Of a DNA stretch of 64,000 nucleotides, positions 38,264 through 45,910 are shown in pieces. The first letter of the stretch is position 1, and the number at the start of each line of letters is the position of its first letter. The position numbers and the translations under genes are program-made. The DNA comes from Alphaproteobacteria bacterium (GTDB lineage Bacteria > Pseudomonadota > Alphaproteobacteria > Bin65): the NCBI GenBank assembly GCA_022819985.1, contig JAJEGH010000048.1:1-64000 (forward strand), in the 5' to 3' direction. Under the pieces are notes generated by a model. It had not been told where the DNA came from, did no database searches, and saw only the letters and a list, made by a program, of their open reading frames with translations.

Positions 38264-39364
38264 ATGAAACCCATCAGCCTCGTTGCCGCGATTGCCTCGG
38301 CACTGACACTATATTCGGCGGCGAGCGTCGCCCAGACAAAGATCACCTACGGATCCTGGGCGCCGTCGAGCGATCCGGCCTCGCTGGGGATGAAAGCCTT
38401 CACGGCCGAGGTCGGCAAGCGGTCCGGCGGCAAGATCCAGGTCGTCAATCACTTCGACAGCTCCGTCGTCAAGATGCGCACGGTGTTGAACGGTATCCGG
38501 GACAGCCTCGTCGATGCCGGCTACATCGCCGGTGCGATCTACCAGGCCGAATTGCCGATCGATTCGATGATAACCTCATACGCTTCGATCCAGGCCAACC
38601 CGCTGTCCATCTCCGCCGGCGTTACCGATTTCGTGCTGAACGAGTGTCCGGAATGCCGGGCGGAAGTGGCCAAGCGCGGCGTCACGCCGCTCGCCTACGC
38701 CGGCACGCCGCCCTTCTATCTGATGTGCAAGGCCCCCGTTACGGACTTCAGCCAAGTGAAAGGCAAGTCGATCCGTGCGGCCTCGGCCTATTTGCGCTTC
38801 GTCCGGTATATCGGCGCGACGCCGGTCAACACCCCGACGGTGGAAGTGATGGAGGCGATGCGGCGCGGCCAGGTTGCCTGCCTCGTCGGGAGCATTTTCT
38901 GGCTGCAGGCCTACAGCCTTTGGGACGTCGTCAAATATGTCGTCGACCTGCCGATGGGCCAGTACAACAACGGCCTCGTATTCGGCGTCAACACGGCATT
39001 CTGGAAGAAGCTGAACGCCGCCGATCGCGCCGCAATCGTCGGCGCCCTGCCGACTCTGGTAGTCCAGGCTGCGGCGGCCGGCAACGACAAGGCGCAGTCG
39101 ATCCGCAAGACGGCAACCGAAAAGGGCATCGTCTGGGCCAAACCGAACGAGAAAATGGCCGCCACGATGCAGAAATGGTTCGCCGGCGAACGAAAGAACA
39201 TCGAGGACTTCGGCAAGAAGAAAGGCATTGCCAATGCCGGCGCAATCCTCGATCGTTTCGAGGCGAGCGTCGCGAAATGGAACGGTATCGTCAGCAAGGC
39301 GGGCGGCGATGCGGCGGCCGTGCAAGCGGCACTGACCAAAGAGGTCTACGCCAAGATGAAATAG
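38264..39364 (+). CDS. dctP: TRAP transporter substrate-binding protein (DctP family), system 2
   Basis: A 366-residue periplasmic binding protein. The signal peptide MKPISLVAAIASALTLYSAA is cleaved about residue 23. GKSIRAASAYLRFVRYIGA supplies the conserved Arg, and MRRGQVACLVGSIFWLQAYSLWDVVKYV the second-lobe block. A Cys pair (NECPECRAEV) is unusual and may form a disulfide, as may the C in LMCKAP. It captures the solute for the following DctQM permease; given the context, the substrate is likely the acid or alcohol metabolised by the flanking operon. AGGAGG lies 8 nt before the ATG. Confidence 0.92.
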   Translation: MKPISLVAAIASALTLYSAASVAQTKITYGSWAPSSDPASLGMKAFTAEVGKRSGGKIQVVNHFDSSVVKMRTVLNGIRDSLVDAGYIAGAIYQAELPIDSMITSYASIQANPLSISAGVTDFVLNECPECRAEVAKRGVTPLAYAGTPPFYLMCKAPVTDFSQVKGKSIRAASAYLRFVRYIGATPVNTPTVEVMEAMRRGQVACLVGSIFWLQAYSLWDVVKYVVDLPMGQYNNGLVFGVNTAFWKKLNAADRAAIVGALPTLVVQAAAAGNDKAQSIRKTATEKGIVWAKPNEKMAATMQKWFAGERKNIEDFGKKKGIANAGAILDRFEASVAKWNGIVSKAGGDAAAVQAALTKEVYAKMK

Positions 39365-39380
39365 GCGGTCCGCCCGGACA

Positions 39381-39413
39381 GGGGCGCCGGAGCCGTTCCG
39401 GCGCCCCTTTCTT
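39381..39413 (+). terminator. hairpin with T-run between dctP and dctQ, system 2
   Basis: Perfect 11-bp arms GGGGCGCCGGA (39381-39391) and TCCGGCGCCCC (39397-39407) followed by TTTCTT, the form of an intrinsic terminator. It stands 17 nt after the dctP stop and probably lets only part of the transcription reach the permease genes. Confidence 0.8.
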
Positions 39414-39440
39414 CCGGCGGGCGACATCGGACCGGGCGCC

Positions 39441-39977
39441 ATGTTCGAGCGCGCAATCTGGCTGCTGACGCAGATTTTCTATTACATTGCCGCGGCTGCA
39501 GCGGCCCTGATGATGCTGCATGTTTCGATCGATGTCGCCTCCAAGCTCTTTCTGTCCCAACCGATAATCGGCACCCTCGAGACCGTCAGCCTGTTTTACA
39601 TGGTTGCCGTGGTTTTCCTGCCGCTCGCAGCGGTCCAGCGCGACCGGGCGCAAGTCTTCGTCGAACTGTTCACCCACAACCTGTCGCCGCGGACCCGGGC
39701 CGCGGTCGATATATTCGCCTTTCTGCTTTCGCTTGCCTTCCTGGCCATTCTTTTCTGGAAGAATCTCGAAGTCGCGGTCGAAAAAACCGCCGACCGCGAA
39801 CTCTCGACCAATATCGAATTCCAGGTGGAGGTCTGGCCCGGAAGATGGCTGCCGGTCATCGGTTTCGGCTTCGCCATGCTGTGGAGCCTGATGCAGGTCG
39901 TGCAGTCGGTTCTCCACGCCGCGACCGGTCGCCCGACGGCGTCGGAATCGGCCGCGGGCGCGCCGGCCGACTTTTAG
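39441..39977 (+). CDS. dctQ: TRAP transporter small permease (DctQ family), system 2
   Basis: A 178-residue protein with four hydrophobic stretches, the first AAAAALMMLHVSIDVASKLFL with the SIDV block typical of DctQ, then LETVSLFYMVAVVFLPLAAVQ and a final segment WLPVIGFGFAMLWSLMQVVQ. It forms the membrane-anchored accessory subunit for DctM. The preceding hairpin separates it from dctP; dctM starts 7 nt after its stop. Confidence 0.88.
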   Translation: MFERAIWLLTQIFYYIAAAAAALMMLHVSIDVASKLFLSQPIIGTLETVSLFYMVAVVFLPLAAVQRDRAQVFVELFTHNLSPRTRAAVDIFAFLLSLAFLAILFWKNLEVAVEKTADRELSTNIEFQVEVWPGRWLPVIGFGFAMLWSLMQVVQSVLHAATGRPTASESAAGAPADF

Positions 39978-39984
39978 GGAATCG

Positions 39985-41295
39985 ATGCTGTCCAACCTCG
40001 AAATCGGGTTCGCCGGCATCGGCCTTATGCTGGCCCTGCTCGCCCTTCGCGTCCCCATCGCCGTCGCGCTCGGGCTGGTGTCGCTGGGCGGCATCTGGCT
40101 GATGCGCGGCGAGGCGGCGGCTTTCGGGACACTCGGCGAGGTTCCCTACGACTTCACGGCGACCTGGACGCTGTCCGCCGTGCCGATGTTCATCCTGATG
40201 GGCACCTTCGCCCAAAACTCCGGGATCGCCGCCAGCCTGTTCACGGCCGCCCGGGTTCTGATCGGCAGATTTCCCGGCGGCCTTGCGATATCGACCAATT
40301 TCGCCGCGGCCGGCTTCGCTGCCGTATCCGGCTCGAGCCTGGCGACGACGGCGGCCATGGGCCGCCTCGCCGTGCCGGAAATGCTCCGGCACGGCTACGA
40401 CAGGTCGCTGGCCACCAGCGTCGTCGCCGCCGCCGGGACGCTCGGCGCCCTGATCCCGCCCAGCGTGGCCTTCGTCCTGTATGGCTGGTTCGCCAGCCAG
40501 TCCGTCAGCAAGCTTCTGATGGCCGGCATCCTTCCGGGCCTTCTCACCGCCTTCGTCTACTGCGTCATGATCGTCGTCCGGGTCCGGCGCAATCCCGCCC
40601 TGGCCCCGGCCCCGGAAGAGGCGTTTTCCGCGGCCCGAAAATGGCAGGCCCTTCGGGAAATCTGGCCTTTGCCGGTTATCGTCGTCGGCGTCGTCGTCGG
40701 CATCTACACGGGCGCGACGACTCCCACCGAGGCCGGCGCTGCCGCGGCCCTGCTGACATGCCTGGTGGCCATCTTCCGCGGGGAAATGAACCTGGCGCGT
40801 TTCGCCGAGAGCCTGGCCAGCGCCGCGAAAACCACCGCACTGGTCTTCTTCATCGTGATCGGCACCGTGCTCTTCACGAAGTTCCTGGCGCTCTCCGGCG
40901 TGCCCCGCTTCATCGTCGGCGGGATCAGGGAGGCATCGGTCGACCCACTCGTCCTGATCCTTCTGATCAGCGCCTTCTATATCGTCCTCGGCATGTTTCT
41001 GGAGGGGATCGGGGTCATGCTGGTCTCGCTGCCGATCCTGCTCCCGATTGCCGATTCGGTCGGCTACGACCTCATCTGGTTCGGCGTTCTCGTCGTCAAA
41101 TTCATCGAGATCGGCCTCCTTACCCCGCCGGTCGGCATGAACGCTTTCGTCGTGAAGAGCATTGTGGGCGATGCGGTGCCGCTCGGCCTGATCTTCCGGG
41201 GACTCGCCTGGTTCCTGGCCGCAGAGGCGATCGTCATGGTCCTTATCATCGGCTTCCCCGAAATCAGCCTTTATCTGCCTTCGTTTCTCGACTGA
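39985..41295 (+). CDS. dctM: TRAP transporter large permease (DctM family), system 2
   Basis: A 436-residue polytopic membrane protein of DctM type: LRVPIAVALGLVSLGGI near the N-terminus, SAVPMFILMGTFAQNSGIA, VSGSSLATTAAMGRLAVPEM, LGALIPPSVAFVLYGW and LTPPVGMNAFVVKS near the end. Together with DctQ it moves the DctP-bound substrate inwards using an ion gradient. It is the last transporter gene before two IclR regulators on the same strand. Confidence 0.92.
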   Translation: MLSNLEIGFAGIGLMLALLALRVPIAVALGLVSLGGIWLMRGEAAAFGTLGEVPYDFTATWTLSAVPMFILMGTFAQNSGIAASLFTAARVLIGRFPGGLAISTNFAAAGFAAVSGSSLATTAAMGRLAVPEMLRHGYDRSLATSVVAAAGTLGALIPPSVAFVLYGWFASQSVSKLLMAGILPGLLTAFVYCVMIVVRVRRNPALAPAPEEAFSAARKWQALREIWPLPVIVVGVVVGIYTGATTPTEAGAAAALLTCLVAIFRGEMNLARFAESLASAAKTTALVFFIVIGTVLFTKFLALSGVPRFIVGGIREASVDPLVLILLISAFYIVLGMFLEGIGVMLVSLPILLPIADSVGYDLIWFGVLVVKFIEIGLLTPPVGMNAFVVKSIVGDAVPLGLIFRGLAWFLAAEAIVMVLIIGFPEISLYLPSFLD

Positions 41296-41340
41296 AGACC
41301 GCTAGTTTCAGACGGTCTCGACCGGCCCGGCCGCAAGCGG

Positions 41341-42144
41341 ATGACTTTGACGGAACTCTATGCAAAGGGCGAAGGCCGCTCGATCAACAAGGCGACCAAG
41401 CGGGTCTTCGACGTCCTCGCGAGCTTCATCGGCGCAACGGCGCCCCTAGGCGCCTCGGAGCTGAGCCGGCAGCTCGGCCTCAGCCGCAACATGGTGCATC
41501 GGGCCCTGGTGACCCTCGCCGAAGAAGGCTACCTGATGAAGAGCGACCCGGGCGGACGCTATGTGCTCAGCTACCGCCTGGTCGAACTGCAGAACACGGC
41601 GGTAGCGCCGCCCGATCTGAGGGAGCTCGCCCGCCCCTGCCTGACGTATTTGAGCGAAGCCACCGGAGAGACCGCCCAGTTGTGCGTGCGCAGCGGCGAT
41701 GTCCAGACGATCATCGACGGGATCGAGGGCGGCGGGCCGGTGGTCGTCCGCGTCAAGCTGGGGCGGGCAACTCCGCTGCATGCATCCAACGCGTCCCGGG
41801 CTATCCTCGCCGCCTGCACGGACGGCGAAATCGAGGATTACCTCAAGCGGAACGCGCCGCTGACCCGCTACACCCCCGCGACCCTCACGGAGCCGGACGC
41901 CCTGTGGAAGGAAATCGAGGCGATTCGAAACGCCGGCTACGCGCTTTCCTTCGGCGACTACAGCCCCGGTACGATCGGCGTTGCCATCGCGATCGTCGAT
42001 TTCGACGCCCGTCCGTTCGGTGCGATCGTTGTGGGGGGGCCGGCATCCCGGCTGACCGACGCCTGGATCCACGAGCATCTGGAGACGATCCGCCCGGCGG
42101 TCGCGAACCTCAATTCGATCACTTCGCTGTACCAGGCGCCATGA
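41341..42144 (+). CDS. IclR family transcriptional regulator
   Basis: A 267-residue IclR protein. The winged HTH is at residues 20-75 (RVFDVLASF, LSRQLGLSRNMVHRALVTL, GYLMKSDPGGRYVLS). The effector domain has the family landmarks TGETAQLCV, GRATPLHASNASRAILA, YALSFGDYSPGTIGVAIAI and a C-terminal LNSITSLY. IclR proteins bind palindromes near promoters of catabolic genes and respond to small acids. It follows dctM by 45 nt and overlaps a second regulator gene by 4 nt. Confidence 0.9.
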   Translation: MTLTELYAKGEGRSINKATKRVFDVLASFIGATAPLGASELSRQLGLSRNMVHRALVTLAEEGYLMKSDPGGRYVLSYRLVELQNTAVAPPDLRELARPCLTYLSEATGETAQLCVRSGDVQTIIDGIEGGGPVVVRVKLGRATPLHASNASRAILAACTDGEIEDYLKRNAPLTRYTPATLTEPDALWKEIEAIRNAGYALSFGDYSPGTIGVAIAIVDFDARPFGAIVVGGPASRLTDAWIHEHLETIRPAVANLNSITSLYQAP

Positions 42145-43028
42145 CCGCCGGGACCGAAAAGAACGGCCGCGGCAGCGCGCCGGTCACCAACCGGTCGACC
42201 CGGCATCTCTTCGCCGCCGTGCGTGCGATCGCGCAGCATCGGCAACCGGTCGGCCTGGCCGATCTGGTCGCCGAACTGGACTTGCCGGCAAGCACTGTGC
42301 ATCGGGCGCTGATGACGCTGGAAGCGTGCGGCATGGTAAAGCGCGGCGGCCGAGGCGCCCGATTCGTCGCCGGCGACATGGTCCATCATCTGATTCGCGC
42401 CCTGGTTGCGCAATTTCCGGTGCGCAAGGCCGCGGCCGGCTTCCTGCGTGAGCTGTCCGGTTCCAGGAACGTGACCGTTTCGCTCAATCATCGCCTTGGC
42501 TGGCGCAGTCTCCGGCTGCTCTCGTTCGAGGGAACCCATGAAGCCTATCAGCTGCGGCGGGTCGGCGAGGCCCGGCCTCTTCACGACGGCATCGGCCCCG
42601 CGACCATCCTAGCAGCGCTACCGGACGACGAGGCGACCGCCTATCTTGATCGGTGCCGCCGAAGCGGCAACTTCGGCGGTGCGCCGATCGACCCGAAACG
42701 CGTGGCGCGGCAGCGGCGCGAACTCGCCGGCGCCGGCTATATCTCGCAGCGGCCGAGCGATTATTCGCTCCTCCACTGGGCGGCGGTTCCGTTGACGGCA
42801 TTCGGCGGAGCCGCAGTCGCATCGGCCAGCATCGGCTTCGATGTCGAGAGGGGCGCGGAAGGAAAGCTGGAAAGCGAAATCGCTTACTGCGTCGCGCGCA
42901 TCGCTGCGCTCCAGGAGCAACTCGACCGCGACCCGGAGGCGACCCGCACGCCGTTCGGCACCCTGGCGCCGGACGAATTCCACCTGCCCCACCACCGGGT
43001 CGTCCGGTTAGTCGACGCGATTGCATAA
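42141..43028 (+). CDS. IclR-like regulator (second, divergent copy)
   Basis: A 295-residue protein with an IclR-type HTH at residues 22-72 (HLFAAVRAIAQH, LADLVAELDLPASTVHRALMTLE). The C-terminal part keeps the length and order of an IclR effector domain (RPLHDGIGPATILAALPDDEA, LAGAGYISQRPSDYSLLHWAAVPL) but is strongly divergent, ending in an extra tail (DEFHLPHHRVVRLVD). The ATGA overlap with the preceding iclR suggests the two are made together and may form a hetero-oligomer. The effector is unknown. Confidence 0.8.
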   Translation: MTAGTEKNGRGSAPVTNRSTRHLFAAVRAIAQHRQPVGLADLVAELDLPASTVHRALMTLEACGMVKRGGRGARFVAGDMVHHLIRALVAQFPVRKAAAGFLRELSGSRNVTVSLNHRLGWRSLRLLSFEGTHEAYQLRRVGEARPLHDGIGPATILAALPDDEATAYLDRCRRSGNFGGAPIDPKRVARQRRELAGAGYISQRPSDYSLLHWAAVPLTAFGGAAVASASIGFDVERGAEGKLESEIAYCVARIAALQEQLDRDPEATRTPFGTLAPDEFHLPHHRVVRLVDAIA

Positions 43029-43103
43029 GCGCCAGCGCACGCTGCGACGAGTACGATTAGGTCCGCCGTATTCCCCGCCGCTGGACAGTTCCCGCGAAAA
43101 CCT

Positions 43104-44327
43104 TCAGACAGCCTCCGCGGTGTCCGGCGCCGCGTAGGTCTTGAGACGCGGCAGGACCTGTTCGCCGAACAGCCGGATGCTCGCCATTGCGTCCTCGTGG
43201 CTGAGATCGCCGCCGTGCCCCATCATGAGAACGGTGCCGATCCCGCCGATCCGGTCGCTGAATTCGGTTATCTGCCCATAGACATCGTCGGCGCTACCGG
43301 CAAAGACGATGTTGGCGTCGATCAGATCGTCCATCGGAATTTCGCCCGTCCAGTCGCGGCCGGAGCCGACCTTGAGTATCGTGCCGTCGCGCTTCGTGAC
43401 CGGGAAGTGGTCGCCGGCGCGCCCGCGCGTCTGGTTCCGTTTCATCCACATGACGTTGCCCGCCGGCGGCATGTAGCCGGGCGGGTTCATGAAACAGTCG
43501 GATACGATCGAGGTCGTCCGGAGATACCCCATGATCCGGTCGGCCCGACTCCGGCCTTCCTCCCGGGTCTCGCCGACGGCGACAATCCCCATATAGGCGA
43601 ATTTCTCCGGTCCGGGCTCCGGCCGACCCGCGGCGCGGGCGCCCTCGCGATAGGCGTCCTTCAGCTTTCGGGCGTTCAGGCCGCTCAGGAACATCGCCAG
43701 GGTATGGCCGCGCTGGCCGACCTCCCTGGCGCTGGCGATGCTGCCGGCCGGTATCCAGACCGGCGGGCGCGGCTGCTGGTACGGCCGGGGCCAGACGTTG
43801 ACCTGCCGGAAGTGGTGGAACTCGCTCTCCCAGTTGAACGGCCCATCCTGGACGGTCAGCGCCTTCAGCACGAGGTCGTGGGTATCCCAGAACCGGTCCA
43901 TGAAGCGCGCCGGGTTCGAATTCGCCGGCGAAATCTCGTAGGGCGCCGCCTTGGAGAACCCGATATCGAGCCTGCCGCGCGTGACGCAATCGATATAGGC
44001 GATCTCTTCCGCCAACCGGACCGGATCGGGACGATTGGCAAGCGGAAAGCCAAGGCCGAGGAGCCGGACATTCGTCGTCCGCCGCGCCAGCATCGCGAGC
44101 GTGATCGTATTCGACGGCGACAGGCAGGTCGCCGACGAATGATGCTCGTTGATCATGATGTTGATGCCGACCCGGTCGCACAGTTCCCATTCGTCGAGGC
44201 GGGCATTGATCAGGTCGGCCGCGACGCGCGGATCGCAATGCCGGTTCGGCAGGGTTACGCGCAAGCTCTCGATGTCGCTTTCCCACGCGCCGGGATAGGG
44301 TTGTTCCGAAAAATAGTAGGCTTCCAT
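43104..44327 (-). CDS. luciferase-like (LLM) flavin-dependent oxidoreductase
   Basis: A 407-residue bacterial-luciferase-fold protein. It opens MEAYYFSEQPYPGAWESD and carries INEHHSSATC, VRLLGLGFPLANRPDPVRLAEEIAYIDCVTRGRLDIGFS (the flavin/TIM-barrel core of the LLM family) and QPRPPVWIPAGS. Members are FMNH2- or F420-dependent monooxygenases; with no reductase gene nearby, the flavin supply is unknown. It lies 19 nt after an alpha/beta-hydrolase gene on the same strand, forming a two-gene operon, and may oxygenate the pathway's ring or ketone intermediate. Confidence 0.87.
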   Translation of the reverse strand: MEAYYFSEQPYPGAWESDIESLRVTLPNRHCDPRVAADLINARLDEWELCDRVGINIMINEHHSSATCLSPSNTITLAMLARRTTNVRLLGLGFPLANRPDPVRLAEEIAYIDCVTRGRLDIGFSKAAPYEISPANSNPARFMDRFWDTHDLVLKALTVQDGPFNWESEFHHFRQVNVWPRPYQQPRPPVWIPAGSIASAREVGQRGHTLAMFLSGLNARKLKDAYREGARAAGRPEPGPEKFAYMGIVAVGETREEGRSRADRIMGYLRTTSIVSDCFMNPPGYMPPAGNVMWMKRNQTRGRAGDHFPVTKRDGTILKVGSGRDWTGEIPMDDLIDANIVFAGSADDVYGQITEFSDRIGGIGTVLMMGHGGDLSHEDAMASIRLFGEQVLPRLKTYAAPDTAEAV

Positions 44328-44346
44328 CGGTTCGCTCCCGGCAGGA

Positions 44347-45180
44347 TTATTCGGCTGCCCGTTCGCGGCCTGAAACGCCGGCCAGGAACCGGTCGATCAG
44401 GTCGAGTGTGCGCGCGGGCTGCTCGACATGCGGATGGTGCGCCGCATCCGGCACGGTGACGAACGACGCTCCGGGTATCGTCCCGGCATAGGCCTCGCCG
44501 TAGGCCGGGCTGGTCACCCCGTCCCGTTCGCCCCAGATCGCGAGCGTCGGAATATCCACCCGGCCAAGCCAGTGATTGAGGCTGGGATTGTGCATGTACG
44601 GCTTCCAGCCGAGATGGGCGGCCGTTTCGCGCGACCGGGCCAGGCCCCACATCTCCCAATCGCTCATTCTGTCGTACCTGTTCGGCTTGTTGGCCGGATC
44701 GACATATTCGAGCGCCTCGTATGCCGCGAACGGCGTGGCGTGCATGTCCGCGATGTCGCGCTCGTCCCGGCCCGAAACCTTCAGCCCGACGGCCCCGATC
44801 AGGACAAGAGCGCCGAGCCGGTCCGTCGACATGGCGGCGACCTCCGCTGCGATCCAGCCGCCGAAGCCGGTGCCGATAACGGTGACGCCGTCGAGGTCCC
44901 TCTCCTTCAGGAAGGCCTGGTAGAAAATTGCGAGGTCCCTGACATCGTGAAACTGGCGCACGGTTTCCGAGTGGCCGAACCCCGGGTGCCACGGCGCAAA
45001 CAGGCGAAAACGCCCGGCAAGCCCCGTAAAGAATGGCGACGACGGGTGAATTCCGTCGATGTCGTGCAACAGCAGGCAGGGCCGTCCCCTGCCGGCTTCC
45101 ACGAGATCGATCGCGACGCCGGCGACGATGGCGCGCGTCTCAGGCCGATCTGCAGGTCGGGCAAGGTCGATGGACGACAT
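44347..45180 (-). CDS. alpha/beta hydrolase fold protein lacking the nucleophile Ser
   Basis: A 277-residue alpha/beta-hydrolase. The elbow that should read G-x-S-x-G reads GTGFG (residues 103-107), with Gly105 in place of Ser. Asp220 (GERDGVTSP) and His248 (DAAHHPH) occupy the other triad positions. Cofactor-free dioxygenases and some C-C cleaving relatives of this fold work without a normal serine mechanism, so a non-hydrolytic role is possible. The start MSSIDLARP at 45180 has GAAGGAG 8 nt upstream; an upstream in-frame ATG at 45234 lies inside the operator-like inverted repeat. First gene of the operon with the luciferase-like enzyme. Confidence 0.85.
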   Translation of the reverse strand: MSSIDLARPADRPETRAIVAGVAIDLVEAGRGRPCLLLHDIDGIHPSSPFFTGLAGRFRLFAPWHPGFGHSETVRQFHDVRDLAIFYQAFLKERDLDGVTVIGTGFGGWIAAEVAAMSTDRLGALVLIGAVGLKVSGRDERDIADMHATPFAAYEALEYVDPANKPNRYDRMSDWEMWGLARSRETAAHLGWKPYMHNPSLNHWLGRVDIPTLAIWGERDGVTSPAYGEAYAGTIPGASFVTVPDAAHHPHVEQPARTLDLIDRFLAGVSGRERAAE

Positions 45181-45196
45181 TATTGCTTCTCCTTCA

Positions 45197-45234
45197 ATGA
45201 CTATATGATTGCAATATTCCCGAATAATAGTCAA
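45197..45234. promoter_or_regulatory. inverted repeat upstream of the hydrolase/luciferase operon
   Basis: TGACTAT (45198-45204) and its exact complement ATAGTCA (45227-45233). Read outward, the right arm gives TTGACTATT, matching the TTGGCTATT arm at 38.07 kb in eight of nine positions. It lies just ahead of the ribosome site of the hydrolase gene, in an AT-rich stretch where a promoter is expected. Confidence 0.5.
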
Positions 45235-45378
45235 TCAATGGGGCGAGCGAGCTAAAACCTGTACCGGATTGAGCCGTCGCGCCAGTCCGCGGGCTCAGCT
45301 ACGCAGTCCGAACCTGCTCGCTCCGGCCGCCGAGCGAGCGGAAGCCGCCAGCCGCTGACACCGCAAAGGAGCGGATCG

Positions 45379-45750
45379 ATGCTGAAACGCAGCCTTCTCG
45401 CACTCGTTCTTCTGGCACAGCCGTTGCAGGCCGCGGATCTGCCCACGGCAATCGCCTGCTATCGGGACAGCACTAACGCCAAGGATATCGACGCCTATAT
45501 GGCCTGTTTCACCGAAGACGCCGAGATGATCGACGTTTCGCGCACCTTCACCGGCCGCGATGCGATCCGCGCCTGGGCGCTGCGCGAAGTGATCTCACAC
45601 GGCGACACCTTCCGTCATCGCCGCATTCTCGAAACCTCCGAAGGCTATGCCAAGACAGAGGTCAATTGGCTGAGCTGGGTGGTGCACTACTCCTACTGGT
45701 GGAACAAGTCGGGCAGGATCACCCGCATGTCCCTGCAATATGCCGAGTGA
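45379..45750 (+). CDS. secreted NTF2-like/SnoaL-like protein
   Basis: A 123-residue product with a signal peptide (MLKRSLLALVLLAQPLQA, cleavage about residue 18) and an NTF2-like cone fold: LPTAIACYRDSTNAKDIDAYMACFTEDAEMIDVSRTFTGRDAIRAW is the classic opening of SnoaL/ketosteroid-isomerase relatives. Cys26 and Cys43 could form a disulfide in the periplasm. Such small proteins isomerise or bind hydrophobic small molecules. It is divergent from the hydrolase operon across about 200 bp and is placed with the 31.9-45.8 kb island by position only. Confidence 0.8.
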   Translation: MLKRSLLALVLLAQPLQAADLPTAIACYRDSTNAKDIDAYMACFTEDAEMIDVSRTFTGRDAIRAWALREVISHGDTFRHRRILETSEGYAKTEVNWLSWVVHYSYWWNKSGRITRMSLQYAE

Positions 45751-45835
45751 GGCGACCGCTACGGAACGCGCGCTCGTGGCATCGGTCCTGCTATCGCCAA
45801 GGGGCCTGTGGATCGGGGCATGAGGTCCTGCAAGG

Positions 45836-45858
45836 CCCCCGCGATCGCTCCGCGGGGG
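45836..45858. terminator. hairpin between convergent genes
   Basis: Perfect 8-bp arms CCCCCGCG and CGCGGGGG around a 7-nt loop, between the NTF2-like gene and the end of the ligase gene on the other strand. There is no T-run, so termination strength is uncertain. Confidence 0.5.
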
Positions 45859-45910
45859 AGAGAGCCTTGCGCAGGCCGGCGGCGGCGCCCGGCTGTGCTG
45901 CCGCTTTCTG

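Noticed and set aside
45751..45910. A possible small RNA gene between convergent genes.
   Set aside because: It holds only a short GC hairpin without a promoter or T-run; better explained as a terminator region.
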